Of a DNA stretch of 64,000 nucleotides, positions 45,917-56,987 are shown one piece after another. The stretch spans positions 94,922,143 through 94,986,142 of the forward strand of contig NC_062220.1 in assembly GCF_902686445.1 (NCBI RefSeq), given 5' to 3'. The notes under the pieces are model-generated. The model searched no databases and was not told where the DNA came from. It saw only the letters and a program-made list of their open reading frames with translations. Source of the DNA: Sciurus carolinensis (taxonomy: Eukaryota > Chordata > Mammalia > Rodentia > Sciuridae). The position numbers and the translations under genes are program-made. The first letter of the stretch is position 1. The number at the start of each line of letters is the position of its first letter.

Positions 45917-46095
45917 GAAGGATAATAGAATGAATCAGGTATTATTACCCTTTGTACATATGTGATTACATGACCAGTATGATTCTACATCATATACAAC
46001 CAGAAGAATGAGAAATTATACTCCATTTACATATGATGTTTCAAAGTGCATCCTACTGTCATATATAACTAATTAGAACAAATAAAAAAGAATAA
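45917..46095 (+). mobile_element. L1 3' end, right arm of an inverted pair
   Basis: The sequence GAGAAATTATACTCCATTTA and CATCCTACTGTCATATATAA with a final AACAAATAAAAAAG tail is the same 3' UTR as the left arm at 45235-45470, in opposite orientation. Confidence 0.85.
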
Positions 46096-47325
46096 ATATC
46101 TAGCTTAAAAATTCCCCCAAATGTTTAGCCTTTAGTCCTATGCATTTGAATAATCCAGTGTTTTACTACTGATTTGAAATGCTATTTTAATACAAAATGA
46201 TAATCTCAAATGCATTAGGATTTATTTCTTGACACCACATTCTGTCCCATTTTAAGCTGATTTTCTATATCTAAATGGCTATATTCCTCTGTCATTTGTT
46301 TAATTGTTCATAATTTCCTCAGATGTTTAAAGAGGAACTTTAACAAAAACATTGTCAATTAAAACAGCTCCATAACCAACGATTTGCTTGAATTTTTTTT
46401 TCTCATCTGTAAAATTAGGATAATGGAATAATCTTGCAACTGTGGGGGAGGATATATGGACGCCAAGTACTTAGTTCCATTTCATGATGGTTGTCACTGC
46501 CTTTTACTTTCCAACCCCTCATGTGTCCCTATCATACCATAATAGCTTAGTAAATGTATATTACAAGAATAAAAGAATGACTGTTTTTGCCTAAAATGCC
46601 TGTCAGTTTCTCTCAGGACCTTTTGATTAGTGCCATTTGTGGTCATCTTCCAGGCACAGTCATGGGTTTAATTAACGGGGGCAATTTGGAAAACTTCATT
46701 AACTCTTCCAGAATATGAATGTTTCAAATAATGTTCCAAAGCTGTAGATTATTCTTTCTTGGATATATGGTCTCTTTGGAAATAGCATCTGATTTTCCAA
46801 TGGCTTACGAAGTCATACTTGAAATCAGTCATCATTCAACAAGGAAATTTCCTTAGCCCAAAGCTCTGGGGAACACACAAATGGCTTATATCTTATTTAA
46901 AAGTTTGTATTCTTCAGAGCCTGGAGGTCTGAGGAAACACTGCTTACACACTCCCCCTAGTTAAGGTGAAGTAAGGTAAGTTAAGAACAGGGGTAGGACA
47001 CACACAAGCTGGGGAGGTTGATCAGAGGATCAGAAGGGACAGAGAAACTTTGTTTTTCTGTCTAGTTTGGGTTCTGAGCTACCATTTTGCTAAAATTGTG
47101 CATAGCAGAAACTATGGAGGCTCCAATGTAATAGATGATGACGACAGAGGAAGCAATTTCCTTTCTTTGACATAAAGAGTCTGCTAAACTGAGAGCACTT
47201 ATTCATTTTGATTTTCTGTGTGCATGTCACAATAAAGGCAAGTCATAATTACAGGGCTGAGAGGACAAATGCAGACTTCAGAGATTTGAGTCCTAGAAAA
47301 CAGACATGGGTTAAAGAAATTCACT

Positions 47326-47327
<2 letters not shown>

Positions 47328-47370
<43 letters not shown>

Positions 47371-47384
47371 GAGAGAGAGAGAGA
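47328..47384. repeat. (CA)n then (GA)n compound microsatellite
   Basis: About 20 CA units (47328-47367) are followed within 4 bp by about 7 GA units. Confidence 0.97.
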
Positions 47385-47539
47385 AATGGAAACTGGGACG
47401 TTTTATTAAGAACAAAAGAGAACAATTGCTGGTTACTATAGAGAGAGCATTGGTTTTAAATAGAAACGCCTTTGGACTGGAGTCTAGACTTCAATCCTAA
47501 ACCCCAATCCTCTTGCCAATTCCATATTACTTTTTATTC

Positions 47540-47640
47540 ATGGATTCATTTCTTTAATTATCATTTATTGAACATCTACTCAATCCCAGGATCTAGGGAG
47601 ACTCTGAGAATATGCTTCCAGAAAGTTCTCACTAAAGTGC
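47540..47640 (-). mobile_element. L2 3'-end fragment
   Basis: ATTATCATTTATTGAACATC is the reversed L2 3' end. The following text is diverged. Confidence 0.6.
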
Positions 47641-47889
47641 AAGGCATTTAGTGCACCAGGAGCTACCTCAACAGGTGAGGTGATTAGCAGATCTGTTTCT
47701 GGGGAATAAGTACATCCTTGATCAGAAAGGAGGATTGCAAAGGACAGAACGGATACTTACGATGAGATGAGTTTTCCATAAGATAAACAGTGAAGGTCTA
47801 AGTCTAGATAATTGGACCAAAACATCTTTAGGCCCAGTTTGAGTCTGTGAAAAAGATAAAGAAGGGGATGTGCTAGGAGTACAGACAGG

Positions 47890-48084
47890 TGTTATACAGC
47901 TTTTTCTTGCTGGGAACAGAATACTTGACAGGAGCCACTTAAAGGAGAGATCTGTTTTGGGCTCAGAGTTTCAGAAGTTCAGTCCTTCGTCGACTTACTC
48001 CTTTGCTCTGTGCCTGAAATGAGGCAGAACTTCATGGCAGAAGGGTGCTGTGGAGGAAAGTTGCCAGGCTTGTGGCAGTTAGGA

Positions 48085-48148
<64 letters not shown>

Positions 48149-48386
48149 CAAGCGCATAGGGCCAGCGACAAGATATAATTCCCTATATACCCATTGATCT
48201 ACTTCTTCAAGCTGTGCCCTGTCTACAGTTACCACTCATAGCCCATTCAAATTATTAATCTATCAAATGGATTAATCCATTGATGGATTTACAGCTTTTA
48301 TAATCTAATCATTTCACCTTTGAACATTTGTGCATTGTCTCACCCATGAGCTTTTGGGGGTAACGTCTCGTATTCAAATCATAACA
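47890..48386 (-). mobile_element. Squirrel-lineage solo LTR with large (GA)n
   Basis: On the minus strand it starts TGTTATGATTTGAATACGAG and ends GCTGTATAACA, so its ends are TGTTA and TAACA. A GA microsatellite at 48088-48145 sits where the related LTR at 45485-45916 has only a short GA run. Confidence 0.87.
48088..48145. repeat. (GA)n microsatellite, about 29 units
   Basis: A pure GA run lies inside the LTR at 47890-48386. Confidence 0.97.
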
Positions 48387-48474
48387 AGATACAAACAAGT
48401 TTTGAGAAAGAATGAAAAGATTAGGTGTATTATGAAGGCATTCCTATCCCTATTTTATGGGTAACACTGGGTTC

Positions 48475-48625
48475 AAATGTAAGCCCTTTTATTAAATGCA
48501 CACTTACATGTCATCTTTAGTGTGCTAGCCCCTAGACCAGGTAGTAGGAACAGTCAACTGAGCAGGTATAGTCCCAGCCTTAAAACCTCATAGTCAGGAA
48601 TTTGACATTTAGGAGACAATTGATG
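48475..48625 (-). mobile_element. Possible L2 fragment
   Basis: TAGACCAGGTAGTAGGAACA and TAGTCCCAGCCTTAAAACCT resemble reversed L2. Confidence 0.45.
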
Positions 48626-48969
48626 TCCTTAAAGGAGAGACTAGAAATCTAGTAACAGAATTCAAGTTCATGAATCCATCAGGAAAGGTGTGGAAATCAA
48701 GGAATGGTTAGAAAAAAGAATGGCATGAGAGAATAAGTAGAGCTATGATTTTTAGGGTTTCTGGGAGGTTACCAGATGACAAAGAGGCCAGTCACAGAAG
48801 GGACAATATTTTCAGGTTTGTTGACAATAGCTTTCAGACTTACTGCAAACTGCTTCACACTATAAAATAAGCTAAACATTCTGAACTCTGGTATATTCCA
48901 TTGAGACCAGATACATTTCCCAAGGTAAGAGGTAAAGCAAGCATATTCAGCAGTGCCTTTCACATCTGA

Positions 48970-49260
48970 TCTCTCCTTCAACAAATCTTATGAGGCCCCT
49001 ACTGTGTACCCAACCCAGGAAATGAAGGTGAGCAAGAAAAATGTGGTCTCTGCCCTCAAATGTTATGAAAGACACAAAGAGCTGTGAGAGAGAAGGGAGG
49101 GAGACCTTCTTCAGACAAGTTGGTCAGAGAAGGCCTGGGCAAAGTGGAGACCCTTCAACAGAGACCTGTAAGAAGGGGAGGTGCTGACCAAACCAACAGC
49201 TGGAAGGGTTCTAGGCAAAGGGCCTGGGCAGAGTGCTGAGGAGGCAAGGTCGGAGTGCTG
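48970..49260 (-). mobile_element. L2 3' region
   Basis: GGCCCCTACTGTGTACCCAA, TTGGTCAGAGAAGGCCTGGG and CTAGGCAAAGGGCCTGGGCA follow reversed L2 for nearly 300 bp. Confidence 0.72.
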
Positions 49261-50097
49261 GGCCGGTTCTTATTCTCTGAAAGATACATGGGAAGGCTTA
49301 GTAACCACCGCCACCACTGTTCTCCCTGGGAGATCTCAGTCTTCTTCCCCTGCGATTCCTGTTTCTCCTGGAGCCTCCGTTAGCACACTTGTCTCTTTGC
49401 AATCATTTGTTTACAAGCCTGCCTCCCTGATAGAATCACTATTTGCATTGTTTTTGCTTGCCACAGTCACTGGAATACTGTTCTACATAATTCATTCTAC
49501 ATAAATATTTGCTGGCTGCAAAAAGAAAAACAATTATTTTGTAGAAACTATGGGACTTATGAGAGAGAAGCCTTCAGTACTCTAGAGATTAGTAGTCCTG
49601 TTTATACAACAGTGGAGTCCCATCCTTCCTACAGACTCGGAATGGGATCATTTACTTGGGGAACCTGAGTGTGGGTTGGCATTTGGTAGACTTGCAAAAA
49701 AAAAAAAAAATGTGCCTTGAGGCATGATTAAGTGAATGAACGGATACCTGGTTTAATTGGTTCTGAGAAAGTTGGGATACTTGTGCAAGATTCTTGGAAA
49801 TTAAGCTTTTCAGTCAGTTTCATCAAAACTCTAAAACCAAAGCTGCCTTTACTTCCCATTAGCTCTGAGAAGGGGCTACTCCAAATAGGCTCTATAAACT
49901 AAGCACAGGTGGTGCTGATGTGAAGAGGACTGAGGTTCAAGGCCCTGGGTTGAGTTCGGTTTCTACTCACCAGTTATGTGGCTTGTATCAGGACCCTAAT
50001 TCTCAACTGTAAAATGTGTTTGATGGTGAATATCTATAAAAGAGGGTTTGACTCTGTAGGACTGAATTAAAATCGGACATCATTATGAACTCATGTC

Positions 50098-50143
50098 CGC
50101 GCACATACACAAACACACACACACACACACAGACACACACACA
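50098..50143. repeat. (CA)n microsatellite, imperfect
   Basis: CA units are interrupted by single base changes. Confidence 0.93.
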
Positions 50144-50219
50144 TGAGATGAAGAGACACAAGCCAACTAAAAATTCATGTGTACATGTGAGTTGTGTACA
50201 TACACACTTTACTTAGCCC

Positions 50220-51315
50220 TACATTAAGAAGTCCTGGGAGCAATGACATCCCAATAGCAATGAGCACTCCAGTCCACCTCTTGGTTTCTAAAAACCATTC
50301 TCCAATAAAAAGAACCATAGTTCTATGGAGAAATGGTTGATTCTAGGGTTGGGGGGAACAAACAATAGGACACAACAAGATGAGCCTGGATCATCTGCTG
50401 GTACCAGAAAGGAAGGAAGTGCTTAAAAATAAAAGATGGAGGCATGACAGAGGGACACAAGAGCCTATCCAAAAGACTCCCAGTGGTAGCAAAACTGGAA
50501 AAGTTGGAGCAACAAAATAAATGATGTAAATTTAATTATAACTCAAAGCATAAAGTACACATGTATGAGTCCATGCTAACATAAATAAATGATTCACTAA
50601 AGAACTAAAGGGAGAGAAGAGACACAACTTCTTTATAGAATTCCAAATAATATCCAGGAGGTAGGGCATGGTTCTCCCTGGCCTCCCAGGATGTAGGCTG
50701 GACTTAGAGACTCACTTCTAGGGACTGGAGTACAGGAAATGGGGAAATAGGGACTTTACAGTGGGGAACCCATCAAACACCACCTTAACCAAGGGATGAA
50801 GTATGACCTCACCAGTGATGTCACGTGGCATTGTGTACCCTTAACAGGCTGTGACAAGAAGGGCACTGCCCATTTGGGGTATTCTTTCCAAAAACCCATT
50901 ATCTAATCAAGATAAAAACATCAAGCAAGTCCCAACATGATAAATAGTTCACAAATATATTTAATCCAGTATTCCTCAAAACTGTCAAGGTCTTGAAAAA
51001 CAAGGAAAGATGGAGAACTTGTAACCCACCACAGGTCACCATGGAGACATGACAACTAAATGCAGTGTGGAGGTCCTGGAACAGCAAGAGGACATGGGTG
51101 GACGAACTGGTGACATCTTAATCAAGCCTGGAGTTCAGTTACTAGTAATAGATACAAATTAGAAGTGTTGGATTTTAAAGTTTTTGGCAGGTAATGTGAA
51201 GATGTTAACATGAAAAAAACTAAATTTGGGTAAAGGGTGCACTCTGCTGTATCCTTGTGACTTTTGTGTAAATGTAAAAATTACTGCAAAAATTTTAAAA
51301 GTTTATTAAGAAAAC
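50220..51315 (+). mobile_element. Ancient L1 3' UTR (L1ME/L1MC type)
   Basis: Landmarks of an old L1 3' UTR appear in order: GACTTTACAGTGGGGAACCC, CACCACCTTAACCAAGGGAT, ATCAAGCAAGTCCCAACATG, ACTAAATGCAGTGTGGAGGT and a degenerate A-rich end near 51300. Confidence 0.8.
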
Positions 51316-52479
51316 CAGAGTTTGGGGACGATGTTATGATAGCATCTGAAAGCATGTTATGAGCTCAGAGGGCTAAGCACACCATGATGAACACAAGGGG
51401 ACTCTCACTTGTACAGAATGAAACTTAGTGATTAATGAATTTTATAAATGTTCAATTTCCTCTCCTCTGTGATGTTTTTCCCCTCAAGCCTTGCTACCTG
51501 AGACCTTGTATTAAAAGAGATGCCAAATATTTTATTTGATGCCTGACGTTTAAAAAAATAAAAGTAAATTCCTGAGGTCAACTCGTTTATTTCCCAGTCG
51601 AACATGAATTTGTCACATGTCACTTTCTCATAATAAGAGTACAAACCCACTCATCCCAAGCTCATTTATGTTTGCTTCTAGGGAGTTTGGATTCCAGGGA
51701 AATGAATGCAAAGTCTCTGTGCATATATACACTCCCACACACTCAGCACCAGAGATCTGGGTTCTGCAGAAACTGAATTCACCATGGGAAAAGCTGCTTC
51801 ATGGTCTGGTGACTTTCCTAAGACAGCTGTTCTCCCTCCCAGCAGTTTAAGTGGGTTGGAAACCCCAGAGAAATGAGGAGAACCTATCTCCATGCAGAAC
51901 CTACGTTCTAAATATAAATCTCCTTTAATATGGATCAGAGTGTAAGAAGTCAGTCTTGAGGGTGCCTTTGCGATGCTGGTAAACACAGCATTCTCTCCAG
52001 CATATTCATTGTTAGGAAGGGAATGTGTCCAAAGTTTCAAGGTCTACCTGGGGATCTCAGGGTTAGGAAACCCAAGAAGTTCCTGCATAAAGTCAAGGAG
52101 ACTCCGGGATGTTCCTGAACCAACCAGAGCTTTTACCTTGTGACACTAGGATCCCAAGAAGACAGGTTTAAAGAGCCATAGGTATACATAAAGGAGCTGC
52201 ACTCAATTTCAATTTGTGAATGGTGCTTTTAGAATCCTGCTTTTATGCATATATGTACACATGCAGTGTGCACATATCAGCATCAGTCAGTGTTCTGTGT
52301 GCAAATGAGGGGAAGAGTGGTTAAAAATAATTCCTCAAAAGGTAAGTAACACAAAACCATCCAGATGGACTTTGTAATGCTGGCCTGCTGATTTTTTTTC
52401 TCTTCCCACCCCTCATCTCCCTCTCTCTTCCCATGTGCTTACATCCGAAGAAGGAAATCTACATAAAACCTTTATATTT

Positions 52480-52605
52480 CTGTACTTCATTGTCCTCATC
52501 TATAAAATACAGACAACAATATCAACCTCATGAGGTTAAATGGATTAATAAATAGAAAGCATTTAGAAGAGTATTTGCACATTGTAAGTACTGAAAAAGT
52601 AATTT
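52480..52605 (+). mobile_element. MIR 3' half
   Basis: TTGTCCTCATCTATAAAATA and TAAATGGATTAATAAATAGA match MIR. Confidence 0.7.
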
Positions 52606-52724
52606 TATGATAATGGTTGACAGGAGATTTAACATTTTATTGGGAGAGTTAGGAATTGTTTTATGGAGAAGGTGGCAGTTGAGATGAGCTTGTAAATGCA
52701 TTTACTGCATCTAACCCATCAAAC

Positions 52725-53140
52725 ATCATAGCTTAGCCTAGCCTACCTGAACATGCTCAGAACTCTTACACTAGCTTACAGCTGGGCAAAATCAACAAAC
52801 ACAAAGCCTATTTTATTATGAAGTGTTGAACATCTCATGTACACACAGATGGATGTTTGTAGACATGATGGGATGTGAAAACACAATATCCCCAAACACT
52901 GGCAATGCAGCTTATTACAGAATATATTCCTGTAGTATGTTTCCCCTCATGACCATGTAGCTGACTAGGAACTGTGGCTCCCAGCTGCTGCCCAGCATCT
53001 CAGAAAAGGGTACAAGGTTATATCAAGAGTTATGGAAAATTAAAAATGTGATTTCTGCTGAGTGTGTATATCTTTTGCAACATTGTAAAGTTGAAAAATC
53101 CTAAGTCAAACCACCTTAAGTTGGGAACCACTTGTATTGT
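52725..53140 (+). mobile_element. Tigger-type DNA transposon fossil
   Basis: TTAGCCTAGCCTACCTGAAC, GAAGTGTTGAACATCTCATG and CTAAGTCAAACCACCTTAAG match a known Tigger-derived repeat, including its far end. Confidence 0.65.
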
Positions 53141-53144
53141 ATAA

Positions 53145-53410
53145 TCCTACTCACATGAAGTTTGAGAATAGAATTTTATATAAATGAGCTAATCTATGGT
53201 GATATTTCAGAAGAGTAGCCACTTTGGGTTATTGACTGGGAAGAATTCTGGTGGGTTGGAAATGATTTACATCTGTAACTGTATGTTTACCTACATTTAT
53301 TGAGTAGGTAGTTCATAAATGCTTTGTAGAAGTGATTTGTATGCTGTGGAAATGGAACAAAAAAACTTCACTATATACCACTTAAACATATATGCTCAAA
53401 ATGTAAGATT
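53145..53410 (+). mobile_element. Ancient L1/HAL1 3'-end fragment
   Basis: The phrases AATCTATGGTGATATTTCAG and TTGACTGGGAAGAATTCTGG resemble the conserved end of old L1 or HAL1 elements. Divergence is high. Confidence 0.5.
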
Positions 53411-53669
53411 AAGGAGGAAAAGCAGGGCATAAGATTATAAGTGCAACATTATCATAGAAACTCAAAACAACCATGAATGCAACGTAATCTATTTAAAAAT
53501 TAGGAGAGTAATGAACATTTGAACATTGGTCATTTCTGATGGGGGGATTTCAGCTGACTGTCCTGAAGGGGTACTCCAGAGTTGTTTCAGAAACACTGAC
53601 TCAATGGTAAGACCCCAGCCAAATTCTCCGAGCACAGCAACAGGGATGCCAGTTCCAGTTCTTTCCTAG

Positions 53670-53850
53670 GGGAGTAACTTCCATCAAGTTGCCTAAACTC
53701 TTCAACTCTCAATTTTCTCAACTTGCAAAGCAGAGTGATACTGATTTGTATACCCCAGGGTTGTATGGGGGACTGAAGATGAAGCATGAACCTCTGCCCA
53801 GCACCTGGCACCCAGAGTGCTCAGGACGTGCCAGGTATTGCCATTGAAGG
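53670..53850 (+). mobile_element. MIR
   Basis: TTGCCTAAACTCTTCAACTC, CCAGGGTTGTATGGGGGACT and CCAGCACCTGGCACCCAGAG follow MIR. Confidence 0.72.
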
Positions 53851-55080
53851 AAATATGGAGGCAGAGGAGAGTGAAGTTGTCCAGGTTCACTCTGACTGTC
53901 CCTCTTTTCTGGATCATCTGTAGAAATGGAGGCTGGCCAGGGAGATTTAAGGAGAGGGGGAAAGTCCAAGGCAATCCCAGAGGAAGTGAGGGGAGTTGTC
54001 GAGGGAGCAGGTGCAGGCCCACCAGCAGCAGTGATGCTCAGAAGCTGAACATTTCCAGGTGAAATCCTGCAGCTCCCTCTCAGTCAAAGAGGATGGTTGA
54101 AATATTCATGAGTTGGGAGTTGTAGTGTAAAGTCCAGGAAATGAAATGTGGGGTATAAACTCCAGAGAATGTAAAAGTAAAGAATACCATTTTAATTGTG
54201 AGAGTTTAAAGTTGAGCATTTTGTATGTATATGGCTGGGGTTATTATGTGCATAAAACATGACACTATTTATGAAAATCACAGAAACCCAGATCACTGGC
54301 CTTCCTACACAAAGAAACACTTCCTCCTTGTGATAACAAACAGTGATTATTAGAATACAATATTCACATACCACTGAACACAAAAAATGTTTTTTTTAAA
54401 TTCTAAAAAAAATTAAAATTAAAACTCTTTTAGAAACCAGTAGAGTTCACAGTTTCTCAGGTAGAATTAGGGGAAATTTAATTGGTAGTCAGTGATTGAG
54501 GAAGCATGAAATACACACATACTCCAGGCATTTGAATCCTTTCTTCCTGCTTAGGGAGATAGGCTTATGATATTTAACACTGTCAGTCAGTGAAATCATG
54601 TGCATTGGTTAGACTGCAAAGTATTAGAATTGACTTCATTTCAACGTGAACTAAAAAGAAAATTATAATTAAAATAGAAACAGAAATCACAATGCTGGGA
54701 AAAAGAAATAGAGAAATTTTTCTTATAGGAAGTTTGTGAAAATCAATATTGTGTGGTCTAATAGGATTTCATACTATACTTTCATCTAGAGTGTGGGGAG
54801 GGAATTGTGTCAACATTTATAGCCTTGACTCTGACTGCAATCCAATTAAAAGTTGCTCAAAATGATATAATGCACTCAGGGTGTTCTGAACAGCTGTCCC
54901 TGAATAATAATGATATTTATAATAATCCTATTAGCTATCATTTTTATTAACACCTTTTTATATAGCAGGCAGTGTGCTAAGTACTTTATGTTCTAGCTCA
55001 CTTATTTCTCAATGATAAATCTATGAGGGAGGTATTTTATTTTACACATTTTATGGGCAAGGACAATAAAGTTCAGACTC

Positions 55081-55158
55081 GGGTGACCAACTGTGCAAGT
55101 TTTCCCAGGTTGTGGAACTACGAACGTCCCGGGCAACCTGGAATGAGCTGGTCATTCT
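55081..55158. mobile_element. Short MITE-like element inside the MIR
   Basis: GGGTGACCAACT on the left is nearly the inverse of AGCTGGTCATTC on the right. The centre carries GAACGTCCCGGGCAACCTGG. Confidence 0.55.
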
Positions 55159-55177
55159 TTAAGAGTGGCTTCCTTGG

Positions 55178-55726
55178 TCTATACCCAAAGGACTTAAAAT
55201 CAGCATACTACAGTGATGCAGCCACATCAATGTTTATAGCAGCTCAATTCACCATAGCTATGGATCCAACCTAGGTACCCCTCAACAGATGACTGGATAA
55301 AGAAAATCTGGTTTGTATACACAATGGAATATTACTTAACCTTCAAGAAGAATGAAATTATGGCGTTTGTCACAGTAAATGGATGGAGCTGGAAAATATA
55401 CTAAGTGAAATAAAACCAAAAACTGAATGTTTTCTCTGATATGCAGATGCTGATCCATAATGGGGTTGGAGGCTAGGGAAGAATGGAGGAACTTTGGATT
55501 GTGCAGTGGGGAGTGAGGGGTGGGGAGCGGGTGGTAGAGGAGGGGTGGGAAGGATGGTGGAAGGAGACAGACATCATTACCTTATGTGCACATATGATTG
55601 CAGGATCAGTGTGACTCTGCATGGTGGAGTACAGCCAGAGGAATGAAAAGTTGTGCTCCATTTGTGTACAATGTGTCAAAACGCATTCTACTGTCATGTA
55701 TAACCAATTAGAACAACAACAAAGAA
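55178..55726 (+). mobile_element. 5'-truncated L1 with target-site duplication, inside a MIR
   Basis: This 549-bp L1 3' end starts in the last part of ORF2 (GGTCTATACCCAAAGGACTT) and runs through a G-rich 3' UTR to an AACAACAACAAAG tail. It is flanked by AAGAGTGGCTTCCTTGG (55161-55177) and AAGAGTGACTTGCTTGG (55727-55743), matching 15 of 17. MIR sequence continues on the far side. Confidence 0.92.
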
Positions 55727-56045
55727 AAGAGTGACTTGCTTGGTTTTTAAGTGGTAGAGAAGTAGATTTAAACTTATTTTCCTGGGTTGATTAACTTTCC
55801 TGCCGACTGCCAGCCCAGATCAATATTACTGTCCACAACAGCTAGACAGCAAAGACATCCTTTGGAGCATGAAAGGAGGGGTCTAGGTGGAAACTAGTGA
55901 ATATTATTTCACATGGAGTAATTGAAAATGTCATCTTACGCTCCTGTTCCCGAACCTCGGAGCAAGTGAAGTTGAACAACCTTGATGACATTTCCAAAGT
56001 CCCTTCATGTTACTATAAACAACGTTCAGGATGGAGCCCACATAC

Positions 56046-56145
56046 CTTGGGAAGCGGATAGAGATGGCACTGTGGTTGGCCAGTCTTCTGCTTACAAAAT
56101 TCCAGAGTGTGACATGCCACATCAGCATTCATACCTGCCTCAAGC
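56046..56145 (-). CDS. AOAH: AOAH exon: end of saposin-like small subunit
   Basis: This 100-nt exon begins with the last base of a split codon and then reads LEAGMNADVACHTLEFCKQK, continuing TGQPQCHLYPLPK. It matches human AOAH from about residue 99 to 130, where the human text is SADMNADVVCHTLEFCKQ. The cysteines of the CHTLEFC pair, which belong to the saposin-B disulfide pattern, and the later QCHLY cysteine are all kept. The acceptor is tttccctctag and the donor is AAG followed by gtatgt. A nearer AG (gcag before GTATG) was not chosen, because the earlier site restores an LxAxM alignment with the human protein. The exon ends in phase 0. The next exon is 27.9 kb away. Confidence 0.94.
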
Positions 56146-56781
56146 CTAGAGGGAAATGGGGCAAAAGCAAAGGCTATTAATATCTCTCAGGAAGGAGAGA
56201 TTAGGAATCAGAAGCTATTTCAGAGAAAGGTAGTCTCCAGAATGGATTCTAATACCCTCCACTTGGGGCAGCCTGGCCTTTGAAAGCCCCATCCAGGGTA
56301 GCTTCTGGATCATAAGAATTTCCAGTCATTGTTCTCTACTTCCATCTAGAATAAGGTCTTGGGGGCAGGGAGGGCATGCACAGCCCCGAGTGGAGGAGTC
56401 AGTCTCTCTCACAAGCATTGAGATTCTTTTTAGATGAAACAACAAATAGAATTAGAAAGGAAAAATGGTCATGGTTGCAATTTGATGGGAACAATATTTT
56501 GAAATTTACTGGGCCTTATAGCAAAGAATCACTTATGATATAGTCTTAAGCACCTAAAATCATTTTCTTAGATATAATTCAAATCATCTCTTTTCCTTTA
56601 AAGTTAACGTACTTCTTCTTATCAAAGAAAATATAAAACAGATTGTTTCTTTCCTTACATCTCTCCCTACCTAACCATTAAAGTGATGACCTCTGTGACT
56701 ATTAGTATAACTGCCATCTTTTTATCCCTCTCCCTGACCCTCCTCTTCTTCCTCTTGTTCCTTCTTCAAAATCAAGGTCAA

Positions 56782-56987
56782 AGAACCAAATACCAATAAA
56801 TAGATGAGTGAAAGGAAGTCTAGTAGGGCAGAGGAAGGAGAACAGGGGAGGGGAGAGAGGACAGGAAGGAAGGAGGGAAGGAAAAGAGGGGCCATGTACT
56901 GAAATCAAATTCCATGCAGGTATGAGTTTGTCGGGATGAACCCAACCACCATGTATAACTATAAAGGTCAAATTGAAAAAAAGAACC
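56782..56987 (+). mobile_element. L1 3'-end fragment with short duplication
   Basis: A purine-rich tract (56820-56890) is followed by TGAACCCAACCACCATGTAT and an A-rich end. CAAGGTCAA occurs just before (56773-56781) and after (56988-56996), a likely 9-bp target-site duplication. Confidence 0.75.

Larger units (their letters stand above)
54895..55790 (-). mobile_element. MIR interrupted by a MITE and an L1
   Basis: Reversed MIR text runs from 54895 to about 55080, then resumes at about 55731 (GTGACTTGCTTGGTTTTTAA GTGGTAGAG) to 55790. Between them lie the MITE-like element (55081-55158) and the L1 (55178-55726). Confidence 0.75.
28132..56045 (-). other. AOAH: AOAH 27.9-kb intron between PLPK and KARQIVKK exons
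   Basis: This is the largest complete intron in the window. It carries a full-length L1 (33319-39103) in the same orientation as the gene, several L1 3' ends, six LTRs and many MIR/L2 fossils. Stretches with nothing recognisable are about 30040-30860, 32600-33300 and 39120-39980 (the two flanks of the big L1), 40860-41770, 43515-44360, 46100-47320, 49270-50090, 51320-52470 and 53855-54890. Confidence 0.85.
12468..56145 (-). other. AOAH: AOAH gene, internal part (eight coding exons)
   Basis: Acyloxyacyl hydrolase removes the secondary (acyloxyacyl-linked) fatty acids from lipid A and so inactivates endotoxin. In known mammals it is made by myeloid cells and renal tubules, is lysosomal and secreted, and is cut into a saposin-like small subunit and a GDSL/SGNH large subunit held by a disulfide. 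Eight minus-strand exons were identified by translating short blocks and matching them to the remembered human protein. All have GT donors and AG acceptors. Their phases chain perfectly (100+60+71+61+71+49+49+95 nt), giving 185 uninterrupted codons. The first and last parts of the gene are outside the window. Nothing in these exons suggests a pseudogene. Human residue numbers given here are from memory. Confidence 0.95.
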
